From positions 1 to 42,673 of the forward strand of contig JAGRJP010000088.1 in the NCBI GenBank assembly GCA_020442665.1: a stretch of 42,673 bases of DNA, written 5' to 3'. Source of the stretch: Lysobacterales bacterium (GTDB lineage Bacteria > Pseudomonadota > Gammaproteobacteria > Xanthomonadales > Marinicellaceae). The position numbers were made by a program, and so were the translations under genes. Positions 1 through 8,560 of the stretch are shown here, in pieces; positions within the stretch are counted from its first letter, which is position 1, and the number at the start of each line of letters is the position of its first letter. The notes beneath the pieces are model-generated. The model searched no databases and was not told the DNA's origin. It worked only from the letters and a program-made list of their open reading frames with translations.

Positions 1-2
1 AG

Positions 3-554
3 GCATGTGAACAAAAAGGGGTTAAGCGAGTGGTTCAGATTTCTGCATTAGGTGCTGATCAATCAGCAACAACTTCTTATCACAAAACCAAAAAGCAAGC
101 AGACGATTTCCTTCGTCAAAGCAGCTTTGATTGGTTTATTTTATACCCTTCATTGGTTTATGGAGAAAACGGCAAGAGCTTTGCATTCTTTAAAAAGCTC
201 AGCAATTTACCAATGATTCTCTTAGTTGGAAATGGGCAACAATTGATTCAGCCTGTCCATATTGATATTTTGATAAAGACTATTCAGGTTTGCCTTTCAT
301 CAGAACAATCCCGACAAGCTATTAATGTGGTTGGTGAAAAACCTCTTTCTTACAAACAATGGATGCAAAAACTAAGAACCAAAGGCTCTAAACCTTGGTT
401 TGTGCCAATTCCACTTTGGTTTGTTCGATTGGCTGCTTTGATACTCAAACCTTTTAATCTGCAATTTTTGACAAACGACAATTTAACCATGTTGCAACGG
501 AATAATATTGCCGATTTTACTCCTCTCAAAAACTTATTGGAGAATCTCAAATGA
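3..554 (+). CDS. NAD(P)-binding atypical SDR / NDUFA9-like protein, C-terminal part (5' end outside window)
   Basis: The reading frame is open to the left edge; the codons before the first GTG at 30 translate as ACEQKGVKRV, so this is the C-terminal part of a longer protein. The visible part has the beta-strand VQISALGAD followed by YHKTK, a YxxxK catalytic pair, and then a substrate-binding half including FILYPSLVYGENG. This matches the atypical short-chain dehydrogenase/NDUFA9-like family, usually about 300 residues with an N-terminal NAD(P)-binding motif that lies outside the window. The natural substrate is unknown. The TGA stop overlaps the next ATG (ATGA), so it is co-translated with the DUF2269 and DUF4166 genes that follow. 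Confidence 0.8.
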   Translation, partial: ACEQKGVKRVVQISALGADQSATTSYHKTKKQADDFLRQSSFDWFILYPSLVYGENGKSFAFFKKLSNLPMILLVGNGQQLIQPVHIDILIKTIQVCLSSEQSRQAINVVGEKPLSYKQWMQKLRTKGSKPWFVPIPLWFVRLAALILKPFNLQFLTNDNLTMLQRNNIADFTPLKNLLENLK

Positions 555-1030
555 CATATATCACTCTCAAATATTTACATATTCTTAGCTGTATTCTGCT
601 ATTCGGAACCGGCTTGGGCTCTGCTTTTTACAAATGGATGGCTGACAAAAGCGGTAATATTCAACACATTGCCGTCACTAATAAAAATGTCGTTCTGGCA
701 GACTGGTTGTTCACAACGCCGACGGTCATTTTCCAGCCACTTTCCGGTATTTGGTTGGCACACATTGCAGGATGGGAGCTGACAACCCCTTGGATTATGC
801 TCAGTTTGATTTTGTATTTTATTGCCGGTGCTTGTTGGTTACCGGTGGTTTGGTTGCAAATCAGGATGAAACAACTTTCCCATCAAGCTATGGTTGATAA
901 TAAATCATTACCTGATGTTTATTGGAAGATGGCAAGGGCTTGGTTTTGGTTGGGTGTTCCGGCATTTATCTCCATGATATTGGTGGTCTTTCTTATGGTT
1001 TTTAAACAAACTTTTGGGTGGTTTTTATGA
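551..1030 (+). CDS. DUF2269 family integral membrane protein
   Basis: This 159-residue protein is very hydrophobic, with about four membrane segments (roughly residues 1-22, 48-70, 78-103 and 130-155). The pattern of TYITLKYLHILSCILLFGTG at the N terminus, followed by WLFTTPTVIFQPLSG, is typical of DUF2269 inner-membrane proteins. The function of that family is not known. It overlaps the SDR gene by ATGA at its start and the DUF4166 gene by ATGA at its end, so the three form one tightly coupled operon. SDR, DUF2269 and DUF4166 genes commonly occur together, which suggests one process, perhaps membrane-linked redox chemistry; that part is inference. Confidence 0.8.
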   Translation: MTYITLKYLHILSCILLFGTGLGSAFYKWMADKSGNIQHIAVTNKNVVLADWLFTTPTVIFQPLSGIWLAHIAGWELTTPWIMLSLILYFIAGACWLPVVWLQIRMKQLSHQAMVDNKSLPDVYWKMARAWFWLGVPAFISMILVVFLMVFKQTFGWFL

Positions 1031-1623
1031 AAACAAGCATTATTCAAAAAGCTCTTGGTGTGCAATGGCAACATTTACCGGAAGCACTGAAAAAACATTA
1101 TCTGGAAAATGATAAAGGAGAAAACAGAGCTCAAGGTCATTTAACAATCGACTTTCCCTGGTTTATGAAAATTCCCTTATCCATACTCAGATTTTTTGGA
1201 GCTCTCATCAACAAGCGAGGAAACAATTTGCCCACAAATGTGTACCGAGTTGTTTCTAATGGCGAACAGAGGTGGCAAAGAAGAATTGATTTTCCAAATA
1301 ATAAACCGGTTATTTTTAATAGTGTTGTTTATCACAACAAGGACAACGAAATCATTGAGTTCATCAACTCAGTATTAGGCATGAAGATGAAAGTTCACGT
1401 TGAAAATAATACTCTTAGATACGAAAGCAACGGATATGTAATTAAATTGGGAAAACTGAGAATTCCTTATCCTGAGTTTCTCTCTTTAGGACATGGTTGT
1501 ATTATCGAAAAACCGGTTGATGATAATGATGAAAATTCTTTTGAAATGGATTTTCGATTAAAACACCCTCTTTTTGGGAAAGTTTTTAGTTACAAGGGTG
1601 TTTTTCAAACTATTGAGTCGTAA
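1027..1623 (+). CDS. DUF4166 domain-containing protein
   Basis: I chose ATG at 1027 because it overlaps the upstream TGA as ATGA; a GTG nine bases earlier is possible but less likely. The 198-residue product matches DUF4166: an N-terminal IIQKALGVQWQHLPEALKKH segment, then a beta-rich domain with repeated FP/IPYPEF blocks and a C-terminal FRLKHPLFGKVFSYKG strand. There is no signal peptide or membrane segment, so it is probably cytoplasmic. Members often sit beside, or are fused to, SDR-type proteins. The biochemical role is unknown. It is the last gene of the operon and is followed by a hairpin shared with the convergent gene. Confidence 0.78.
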   Translation: MKTSIIQKALGVQWQHLPEALKKHYLENDKGENRAQGHLTIDFPWFMKIPLSILRFFGALINKRGNNLPTNVYRVVSNGEQRWQRRIDFPNNKPVIFNSVVYHNKDNEIIEFINSVLGMKMKVHVENNTLRYESNGYVIKLGKLRIPYPEFLSLGHGCIIEKPVDDNDENSFEMDFRLKHPLFGKVFSYKGVFQTIES

Positions 1624-1631
1624 CCTGAAAT

Positions 1632-1663
1632 GAAGCCGAGAGCGCTCAATCGCTTTCGGCTTC
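1632..1663. terminator. Bidirectional terminator hairpin between convergent genes
   Basis: Inverted repeat GAAGCCGAGAGCG / CGCTTTCGGCTTC, a 13-bp stem with one G-T pair and a six-base loop, lies in the 54-base gap between the convergent DUF4166 and delta-60 genes. The T tract is weak on both strands, so termination efficiency is uncertain. Confidence 0.65.
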
Positions 1664-1677
1664 TTCAAAGAGGGAAT

Positions 1678-3165
1678 CTAAAAATCGAAATTACCACCAA
1701 AAATCATATCGTTGTGGAAATTGGCAATCAGACTTTTGAAATCCAAACCATCATAGCTCCACCCGGCAATATATAATTCCTCATTATTTGGATCAATGGA
1801 AACAGAGGTTGCTGAATCCCATAATACGCTGGTATCAAACGGAGTCACCGCTTTTCCACTTTTACCTATTCCCCAATTTGTGTCCAAGATACCATTGTAA
1901 GTATACTTTGCCAGAGCAGGAACAGATTTACTCAAACCACCATCATCCCAGGTTATATTTCCCGCAAGAACTATTGACCCTCCTTCGGGTTCCATTAGCA
2001 TTTCTGCAACATAATCATCTGTATCTCCCACGAAGATGAATTGAAAGTTTGTTGTTGTAATGCCGGTTCCGTTTTCTCCGAAACTTATGTTTCTTTCCCA
2101 ACTCGAACTATTAAAAGAAAACTTAGTTAACCCGAAATCCAAAAATGAGCTGTTGCCATCTCCGGGTAATGTGGCCGCAACAACTATTCCACTCGTTAAT
2201 AATATAATGCCACCGTTATCGACAAAATCCGTGACAAAAACCATATCATGCAGATATTCTCTCTCATCTAAAAAATCCGGCTCGGGTTGTGTTGACCATT
2301 TTCTCAGTAAAGATCCATCGGCTATGTTAAATTCACAAAACGCCAGGTTGGTACCATTCGCATTCACACCATTACCCTCAAAAGATGTTCCTCCAACAAT
2401 AACAGAACCTTGAAGCCAGTTATATACTATGGATCGAGCACTATCAGTATCATTGGTTGCCCCTTGATCAAAATAACAAATATTTTTACCATCAGTATCA
2501 AAGTTAGTATCCATACTCAAGCTTCCTGTAACCGGATCAACATTAACCATTGCCACGCCGAAATCAGTGTCTTGACTTCCTCCGCGCTCTACTTCAGCCG
2601 AAATTGCCAAACGGTTGAGTGTGGGCATGTAAACCATATCCGAGATATTGTCATCATTTCTTTCCCATGTTCCACCTAGATCAAAGGGAATGGTTATGTC
2701 TCCAACGGTAACACCACTTGAATTGACATAATAAATCTTTATATTTGAATGGCATTCATTTCCGACAATACAATACAATCGAGAATATCCCATGAATATG
2801 CTATCGGACGGACCAAGTACAAGACTATATTCAAATTGATTGATTGGAGCCGGAGGAACGGCAAAAGTTTTGATTCCACCGGTACCAAATGTATTATCAA
2901 GAGTTCCACTGGGAAGATATCTCTCTATGCGAGCTCCTTTGGCAGTACTTCCACCGGCATCATAATCATAAGTTCCGGCAACATAGATTCGCCCTTGTGA
3001 ATCCACTACTGTGGCGCTTCCATAACGATAATAACCTGTCTCTCCGCTTCTGTCCCAACCATCTGATACACCATCATTACTGAAAGATGTGTCCAAAGAC
3101 CCCAAGTCTATAGCTTTAGACTGAAAAATCGTAAATATTAATATCAGAAAAACTATCGTTTTCAT
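1678..3165 (-). CDS. Secreted delta-60 repeat protein, paralogue 1
   Basis: This 495-residue protein has a Sec signal peptide (MKTIVFLILIFTIFQSKA, cleavage near residue 19) followed by LGSLDTSFSNDGVSDGW. Delta-60-like repeats, with the pattern LDxxFGxxG followed by DSQGRIYVAG, occur near residues 22-75 and again near 440-480. Such repeats are thought to build a beta-propeller. Four cysteine positions are shared with the three downstream paralogues (the YCIVGNEC region, ICYFDQG and AFCEF), suggesting disulfides formed after export. The C terminus is HNDMIFGGNFDF, close to the ends of the paralogues. A promoter-like TGTCCT-N16-TCGT element lies 35 bases upstream of the ATG. The function is unknown; an extracellular or surface role is inferred. 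Confidence 0.82.
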   Translation of the reverse strand: MKTIVFLILIFTIFQSKAIDLGSLDTSFSNDGVSDGWDRSGETGYYRYGSATVVDSQGRIYVAGTYDYDAGGSTAKGARIERYLPSGTLDNTFGTGGIKTFAVPPAPINQFEYSLVLGPSDSIFMGYSRLYCIVGNECHSNIKIYYVNSSGVTVGDITIPFDLGGTWERNDDNISDMVYMPTLNRLAISAEVERGGSQDTDFGVAMVNVDPVTGSLSMDTNFDTDGKNICYFDQGATNDTDSARSIVYNWLQGSVIVGGTSFEGNGVNANGTNLAFCEFNIADGSLLRKWSTQPEPDFLDEREYLHDMVFVTDFVDNGGIILLTSGIVVAATLPGDGNSSFLDFGLTKFSFNSSSWERNISFGENGTGITTTNFQFIFVGDTDDYVAEMLMEPEGGSIVLAGNITWDDGGLSKSVPALAKYTYNGILDTNWGIGKSGKAVTPFDTSVLWDSATSVSIDPNNEELYIAGWSYDGLDFKSLIANFHNDMIFGGNFDF

Positions 3166-3200
3166 TTTTCACCTCATTATTTTCTTTAACAACCTTATTA

Positions 3201-3226
3201 ACGACGTTTTTATACTGAATAGGACA
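3201..3226 (-). promoter_or_regulatory. TGTCCT-N16-TCGT promoter-like element for delta-60 paralogue 1
   Basis: On the minus strand TGTCCT (3226-3221) and TCGT (3204-3201) are separated by exactly 16 bases. The downstream box is 36 positions from the ATG, the same as for paralogues 2 and 3. The geometry resembles an ECF-sigma -35/-10 pair rather than a sigma-70 promoter. The identity of the sigma factor is inferred, not seen. Confidence 0.7.
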
Positions 3227-3244
3227 AGCTGTTTATAACTTTTT

Positions 3245-4747
3245 TTAGTCCTCGAATCGAGATGCAAAAATCAAGTCATTGTGATACTTTGCTAAAGTAA
3301 TACGAGTAGAAAAATCTGTAAAGTTTTGGCTCTTACCAACGGTGTATAAACTTTCAGTAACCGAATCTATTGCTAATGAAAAAACTCCTTCACCATAAAT
3401 AGGATTAAATTGGTGAATAAAAAACCCACTTTTATTTTGACCCCAGTTAAAATTTAATAAGCCATTTGGAGTATATTTTGCCAGAATTACAGCCTCTCTT
3501 TTGATGCCAAAAGGATTTCCGCCATCCAGCCAACTGGCATAGCCTGCAACTGTTATACTTCCATCTTCAGACTCTCTAAGCATCTTACTGACTCTGTCAT
3601 CGGTTGCGCCAAAGGATGGAACGTTAAAAGAGGTTGTTGTCCAACCATTACCGTTTGCTCCGAATGTTGTATCAATTTGCCACCCTGATTCTGATAATTT
3701 ATATTTCGTCAAAGCAAAATCATATCCTCCGCTACCTACAACCATACCTGATATATAGAGGTTGCTGCTTAGATTGCCTTGGTCGATTGTTCCTTCAAGG
3801 CGATAAAACATATCTTTTAATAGCTCAACATCAACAAAGAAATCCGGTAATGGTTCAGTTGACCATTGTCTAATCAGTGTTCCAGAAAAATCATATTCAC
3901 AGAAAGCCAGATTCCAACCATCGCTGTTCAGGCCATTTCCTTCAAAAGCTGAACCTCCAATAATTAGATGATTGGATAGGCTGTCATAGTCAAGAACCTC
4001 AACAAAATCTTCATCACCCAATAATCCATTATGATTCGCTTGATTAAATGAGCAAGTATCCAGTCCATCTGTACTAAAACCGCTATCTAAAGACATTTCT
4101 CCGGTTGAGGGGTTTACATTCAGCAACGCTATTCCAAAGTCAAAGTCGTTTCCATTGGTTAAGTCGATAGAAACATTCGAGGTTACTGCTAACTTTTGTG
4201 AAGCTCCAAAGTACTTCATATCAACAAAGAAGTCATTCGGATAAAAGGGGTCTATATCAAATCCAAACATGAATTCATCATAAACTTGTCCAGACTCACT
4301 AATATGCGACAAGAAAACCTCCTTATTACAACTTGATTGACTACATGTTTCGCTTGTGTAGCCTATAAAAACAGCACCATTGTTTCCTTTTTCAATTTTT
4401 ACTTTTCCTTTTAAATCACCATTGCCGTTGGATGAGTTGACCATCTTGGTTTGAAACTCTAATATCCCCGGAGTCGGACTGGTAGGAGCAAAGTTTGTAC
4501 TATCTAACGTTCCATCTGAAAGAAAGCGATAAAGATGGACTCTGTCACTTGTTAAGTTTTGTCCCAATACATAGACTCTTTGAAGATCATCAACAAATAC
4601 CGAGGCTCCCCAATCTCCCTCAAGAGGTAAGTGCTCATATCCCACACTACTTCCAAAATAATTGAAACTTGTGTCTAGACTTCCTAAGTCTATTGCTTCT
4701 GAATTTGTTACTAATAAAATAGTTAATAAAAAGATTCTCGATTTCAT
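3245..4747 (-). CDS. Secreted delta-60 repeat protein, paralogue 2
   Basis: I placed the start at ATG 4747 (MKSRIFLLTILL), giving 500 residues. A TTG at 4762 has an AGGA six bases before it and would add five residues. The ATG is preferred because the upstream promoter-like element then falls at exactly the same distance as in paralogues 1 and 3. The protein has a signal peptide ending near NSEA, then IDLGSLDTSF, interior blocks SAFEGNGL, AFCEYDF and WSTEPLPDFF, and the end HNDLIFASRFED. The CSQSSC pair and two further cysteines match the sister proteins. It diverges most from the others in the N-terminal third. It is probably exported and beta-propeller-like; the function is unknown. Confidence 0.8.
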   Translation of the reverse strand: MKSRIFLLTILLVTNSEAIDLGSLDTSFNYFGSSVGYEHLPLEGDWGASVFVDDLQRVYVLGQNLTSDRVHLYRFLSDGTLDSTNFAPTSPTPGILEFQTKMVNSSNGNGDLKGKVKIEKGNNGAVFIGYTSETCSQSSCNKEVFLSHISESGQVYDEFMFGFDIDPFYPNDFFVDMKYFGASQKLAVTSNVSIDLTNGNDFDFGIALLNVNPSTGEMSLDSGFSTDGLDTCSFNQANHNGLLGDEDFVEVLDYDSLSNHLIIGGSAFEGNGLNSDGWNLAFCEYDFSGTLIRQWSTEPLPDFFVDVELLKDMFYRLEGTIDQGNLSSNLYISGMVVGSGGYDFALTKYKLSESGWQIDTTFGANGNGWTTTSFNVPSFGATDDRVSKMLRESEDGSITVAGYASWLDGGNPFGIKREAVILAKYTPNGLLNFNWGQNKSGFFIHQFNPIYGEGVFSLAIDSVTESLYTVGKSQNFTDFSTRITLAKYHNDLIFASRFED

Positions 4748-4782
4748 ATATGTTTTCAACAATGTTTGTCCTACTTATCTTT

Positions 4783-4808
4783 ACGATAATACAATCTCAA
4801 AAAGGACA
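4783..4808 (-). promoter_or_regulatory. TGTCCT-N16-TCGT promoter-like element for delta-60 paralogue 2
   Basis: TGTCCT (4808-4803) and TCGT (4786-4783) on the minus strand are 16 bases apart. The downstream box is 36 positions from ATG 4747. The fixed spacing also decides the start codon against TTG 4762. Confidence 0.7.
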
Positions 4809-4818
4809 TATTTGTTCA

Positions 4819-4844
4819 GAAAAAAAGCCGGAAATATTCCGGCT
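4819..4844 (-). terminator. Rho-independent terminator after delta-60 paralogue 3
   Basis: Perfect hairpin AGCCGGAA-(3)-TTCCGGCT at 4826-4844, followed on the minus strand by seven T. It closes the transcript of paralogue 3 just before the promoter element of paralogue 2, so these two genes are separate transcription units. Confidence 0.85.
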
Positions 4845-4872
4845 CTAAATAATGCGGTTGAGTGAAACCGGA

Positions 4873-6357
4873 TTAAAAGTCAAAATTACCGCCGTGGATT
4901 AAATCATTATGAAACTTGGCAATAATTCTTTTCTCGTTGTTTCCTTCATAACTTAAACCGGTTGCAAAAATTGATTCTCCGACACCTTTTTCGGCGATAT
5001 CCAAGAATCCGTCCCTTTTAGTAACGCTATCCAATATAACAAGAGATTTTCCCGAATTGCTCTGTCCCCAGTTCGTATCGAGAATGCCATTTTTTGTAAA
5101 TCTTACTAATGAGCCTGCGGACAAAGAATTTGCTCCATCATCCCAACTTGAAGAGCCTCCTATTAACAATCCTCCATCTTCAGGTTCAGAAATTAACTTA
5201 TAAACGGTGTCATTGGTATCGACATTATTAAAATTACTATCCAAAAGAGTAAAAGTTGCTGTTGTCCAACCGGTTCCATTTGGACCGAAACTGTTTTCAA
5301 TGATCCAATCCATGCCGTCAAAGTGATACTTAACTAATGCGAAATCATTGGTATCACTAGCGCTTGTTAACATACCGGCAACAATTAAATCTCCATCGTT
5401 ATTAAATACAACATCTCTCAGATACTCCTGATCGTCACCAAAAATACTATTAGGAAGTGGCTCTGTTGACCATTGCTCAATTAATGTTCCTGATGGTTCG
5501 CCAACAATATCGGTTAATCTGAACTCACAAAAAGCCATATTAAAACCGCTGGAAAAGGCTCCATTACCCTCAAACGACTCTCCTGCAACAATAACAGTGT
5601 TTTGTAGAGAGTTAAACACAATGGCAGAGGAAGTATCAACCTCACTGGTGAAATTTGGATCTTGATTAAATGTACAAGTATTCAAGCCATCTGCATTAAA
5701 ATTTGTATCTAAACTTAAAGAACCTTCTGTTGCCACATTGAGAACAGCGATACCAAAGTCAATGTCATAGTAAGGCGTTGCCAAAGTATCTACACTCAAA
5801 GCAACCACCAGTTTATCCAGTGTTGGTATATAAATCATTTCTGAAAACTTATCATTCTTAGAGTTCACATCTGGTCCTAAATCAAAGGCGATATTTTGTA
5901 CTCCAAGTATAGAGCCACTGTCATTAAAATGATAAATAATGGTGTCGTTACAGTTTGATCCGGCACAATTATCATAGCTATAACCCAGAAAAAAACCATC
6001 GTTCTCGTCCAAGACTATTTGAATATGTATTAAACCCAAGAGATCTGGTCTGTTTAAAAAAACGGATATAGACTGAGAGTTGAATGTCGGGTCAATGGAT
6101 CCACTTGGTAAATATCTTTCGACAAAAACTCTTATGTCATTTTGTCCTAAGTTATCAAAAAACTCAGATCCAGCAATCAAAGCTCGGCCTTGTGAATCGA
6201 CAACAATTGATGTACCACCTGTTGCATAGCCGTTGACTCCTGTTCTTTGCCAACCATCGGTGACACCATCATTGCTAAATGTGGTATCCAGACTACCTAG
6301 GTTGATAGCAAAACAGTTTGTGCTGATTAAAATTAATATGATAATAACTTGTTTCAT
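4873..6357 (-). CDS. Secreted delta-60 repeat protein, paralogue 3
   Basis: This 494-residue protein is closest to paralogues 1 and 4. It has a signal peptide (MKQVIIILILISTNCFA), then INLGSLDTTFSNDGVTDGW and VDSQGRALIAGSEF, which form a first delta-60 repeat, and a last repeat near LDTNWGQSNSGKS. Conserved interior blocks are NCAGSNC, TCTFNQD, ESFEGNGA, AFCEF and WSTEPLPNS, and the protein ends HNDLIHGGNFDF. The signal-peptide cysteine (NCFA) is not in a convincing lipobox. It has its own upstream TGTCCT-N16-TCGT element and its own downstream terminator. No catalytic motif is visible; a structural or binding role outside the cytoplasm is inferred. Confidence 0.82.
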   Translation of the reverse strand: MKQVIIILILISTNCFAINLGSLDTTFSNDGVTDGWQRTGVNGYATGGTSIVVDSQGRALIAGSEFFDNLGQNDIRVFVERYLPSGSIDPTFNSQSISVFLNRPDLLGLIHIQIVLDENDGFFLGYSYDNCAGSNCNDTIIYHFNDSGSILGVQNIAFDLGPDVNSKNDKFSEMIYIPTLDKLVVALSVDTLATPYYDIDFGIAVLNVATEGSLSLDTNFNADGLNTCTFNQDPNFTSEVDTSSAIVFNSLQNTVIVAGESFEGNGAFSSGFNMAFCEFRLTDIVGEPSGTLIEQWSTEPLPNSIFGDDQEYLRDVVFNNDGDLIVAGMLTSASDTNDFALVKYHFDGMDWIIENSFGPNGTGWTTATFTLLDSNFNNVDTNDTVYKLISEPEDGGLLIGGSSSWDDGANSLSAGSLVRFTKNGILDTNWGQSNSGKSLVILDSVTKRDGFLDIAEKGVGESIFATGLSYEGNNEKRIIAKFHNDLIHGGNFDF

Positions 6358-6392
6358 TTTTTTTCTCGTTAGATTGTTCCTATTTAAGATTC

Positions 6393-6418
6393 ACGACCTT
6401 AAAAAGCCAATCAGGACA
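6393..6418 (-). promoter_or_regulatory. TGTCCT-N16-TCGT promoter-like element for delta-60 paralogue 3
   Basis: TGTCCT (6418-6413) and TCGT (6396-6393) on the minus strand have a 16-base spacer. The downstream box is again 36 positions from the ATG at 6357. Spacer sequences differ among copies, so only the two boxes and the spacing are conserved. Confidence 0.7.
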
Positions 6419-6432
6419 TTTTTTAAAATTTT

Positions 6433-7950
6433 TTAATCAAACGACCCGGCAAAAATCGAATCGTTAATATGTTTAGAAATTAATAACGAATCGTTACCGT
6501 TATTGCTGGATGGATAAGTGCCTGTAGTGAAAATTGACTCAGCAGACCCTGATACAGTGATATCACTTATGGTTTTTATATTTGTTATATCATCTAAGAC
6601 AACCATGGTTTTGCCGGACTTATTATCGCCCCAGTTTTTATCCAAGATTCCGTTTTTGGTAAACTTTAATAATGCTCCGTTAATTCTTCTGTCAGACAGG
6701 TCATACCACTCTGAATAACCTCCGATTAAAATACTTCCGTCTTCCGATTCAACAAACAAACTTTTTGCAACATCTTCAGTATCAACGAATCCGCTGTTAC
6801 TATCCAAAAGACTGAAACCGGTGATTGCCCATCCTGTTCCGAAAGGTCCAAAACTTGTATCCAAAACCCAGTCCATTCCGTCATAAACGTACTTAACTAG
6901 AGCAAAGTCATCGCTATTTGCACCATTTGTAAAACCTGTTGCAAACAATGTTTTCACTCCAACCAAACCGGAACCTGTATCCACATATTCGGTTTTGTAT
7001 TTAACATCGTATAATATTTCTTCATCATAGATAAAAGGAGAGTTTGGCAGGGTTTCGGTTGACCATTTTTCTATGACTGTTCCCGGCGGATTACCGTCTT
7101 GTTGAAACAGGTTAAACTCACAGAAAGACATGTTTTTCCCCGTTAAAGCTGCACCATTTCCTTCAAACGACCAACCACCAACAATAACAGTATTACTATC
7201 AAAGTTAGCTGTAATTGCCCGAGCCTCATCGGTATTGTTGTGACCTGTACTATCCTGATTAAAAAAGCAACTGGACTTACTATTGTTTCCAAAGCTAGTA
7301 TCTGCAGCGACTCCTCCTCCCTGAAACACATTCAGCAGAACAACGCCAAAATCTTTATTGTATGTTGGCGAGTTATCAACTTTTACATCAATTGCAACAG
7401 CGAGTTTTTTTTCGACGGTGAAATAAACCATATCCACAAAGTCATCATCTTGTGACGATACAACAGAACCAGCATCAAAGGATATTGATGCTCCTCCTAA
7501 AACAGCCCCCGACTCTGAAATATGATAGACAAAAGTATCAATGCATGTATCTACTCCTTCACAACTGTTATAGGAGTATGCCAGAAAAAAATTATTAAAC
7601 TCATCAAGTTCTAATCCTACTTTCACAATATTATTTGAATAGGGCTTATTTAACACACTTCCCAATCCTGCAGAGTTTAAAGTGTTATCATAGGTTCCAT
7701 CCGGCAAATATCTTCTGACCATGACTCTTTGACCCTGCCCAAAAATAACCTCTACACCAGCTACCAGAATTCTTCCTTGTCGATCTACTGCTACTGATTG
7801 TCCGCTCACACTTCCACCGGTGACACCATCCAGCAACCAACCATCACTGACTCCGTCGTTGCTGAAAGAGGTATCCAAACTCCCAAGGTTGATTGCAAAA
7901 CTACGAGAGGTTAATATTAAAACTAAAAATATAATCATTTTTTTCATCAT
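6433..7950 (-). CDS. Secreted delta-60 repeat protein, paralogue 4
   Basis: The frame extends upstream to 8010, but that part overlaps the end of the preceding gene. The start chosen is ATG 7950 (MMKKMIIFLVLILTSRSFA), preceded by GAGAG and giving a normal signal peptide; the product has 505 residues. It carries INLGSLDTSFSNDGVSDGW, VDRQGRILVAG, SCEGVDTC, SCFFNQD, WSFEGNGA, SFCEF and WSTETLPNS, and ends INDSIFAGSFD. Unlike its three sisters it has no TGTCCT element of its own. It begins 14 bases after the small secreted protein at 7965-8522 and is probably co-transcribed with it. The function is unknown. Confidence 0.8.
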   Translation of the reverse strand: MMKKMIIFLVLILTSRSFAINLGSLDTSFSNDGVSDGWLLDGVTGGSVSGQSVAVDRQGRILVAGVEVIFGQGQRVMVRRYLPDGTYDNTLNSAGLGSVLNKPYSNNIVKVGLELDEFNNFFLAYSYNSCEGVDTCIDTFVYHISESGAVLGGASISFDAGSVVSSQDDDFVDMVYFTVEKKLAVAIDVKVDNSPTYNKDFGVVLLNVFQGGGVAADTSFGNNSKSSCFFNQDSTGHNNTDEARAITANFDSNTVIVGGWSFEGNGAALTGKNMSFCEFNLFQQDGNPPGTVIEKWSTETLPNSPFIYDEEILYDVKYKTEYVDTGSGLVGVKTLFATGFTNGANSDDFALVKYVYDGMDWVLDTSFGPFGTGWAITGFSLLDSNSGFVDTEDVAKSLFVESEDGSILIGGYSEWYDLSDRRINGALLKFTKNGILDKNWGDNKSGKTMVVLDDITNIKTISDITVSGSAESIFTTGTYPSSNNGNDSLLISKHINDSIFAGSFD

Positions 7951-7964
7951 CTTTTCACTCTCTA

Positions 7965-8522
7965 TCACCAACAACCCAGATAATAAACACCATCGTAATA
8001 TTGTGTGCATCCGTCATCACCCATACGCCCAAGAATAGACATTGTGGATTTGTGCATATCAGAACTGATTTGCGACATAGTATTCCAGTCAGTTGTTTGA
8101 GATGGCGCTGCAATCATTCCTTGTTTAATTGCCATCAAATATTGAACTAATACCTGTGCAACGGCATTAGCGTGAGGCCAACGATAAACATCATTTGGTA
8201 AAACATTCACTTGTTGGGACTGATTGTAGTCGTTAATGACATATTGACCTTGCGGTGTCAGCATGTATTTGTATTTAACGACGTCACCTTGAAGCTCACC
8301 GAAATAAGCAAAATATTGCGTTGGATGAAAATATGTTATTAGCCCGGAGTTTCCCAAGTAATAAATCGTATTTTGCTGACCAATGAAAGGACCGGCTATT
8401 TGGTTGCTGGCATCAATTCCGGGCAATCCCACACTCGCTGCAATTTGTGCTCCACTATTATAAGGAGATGAAAAAACAGAGGTGTTTACCAGTATCAGTA
8501 TTAAAAAGAGTTTTCTTGTCAT
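7965..8522 (-). CDS. Uncharacterised secreted protein, operon partner of delta-60 paralogue 4
   Basis: I chose ATG 8522 because GGAGAG sits five bases before it; an upstream frame start at 8537 has no such site. The 185-residue product has a signal peptide (MTRKLFLILILVNTSVFS). The mature part is rich in Gln, Tyr and Asn (NQIAGPFIGQQNTIYYLGNSG, YVINDYNQSQQVN) and ends with two cysteines in GCTQYYDGVYYLGCW. I do not recognise a family. It is preceded by the TGTCCT-N16-TCGT element found before the delta-60 genes and leads directly into paralogue 4, so it belongs to the same regulon. It may be a partner of, or an export aid for, the delta-60 proteins; that is speculation. Confidence 0.7.
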   Translation of the reverse strand: MTRKLFLILILVNTSVFSSPYNSGAQIAASVGLPGIDASNQIAGPFIGQQNTIYYLGNSGLITYFHPTQYFAYFGELQGDVVKYKYMLTPQGQYVINDYNQSQQVNVLPNDVYRWPHANAVAQVLVQYLMAIKQGMIAAPSQTTDWNTMSQISSDMHKSTMSILGRMGDDGCTQYYDGVYYLGCW

Positions 8523-8560
8523 GTTTGCTCTCCGCATTTTTTATTCGCTTATTTGCAAAC

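Noticed and set aside
3245-4762. TTG 4762 as the start of delta-60 paralogue 2
   Set aside because: It has an AGGA before it, but ATG 4747 places the promoter element at exactly the same distance as in the sister genes and gives a typical signal peptide.
4769-4774. TGTCCT on the plus strand at 4769 as a fifth promoter element
   Set aside because: No TCGT follows at 16 bases, and no plus-strand gene begins downstream.
7951-8010. N-terminal extension of delta-60 paralogue 4
   Set aside because: It overlaps the preceding gene and would bury the signal peptide; ATG 7950 is better.
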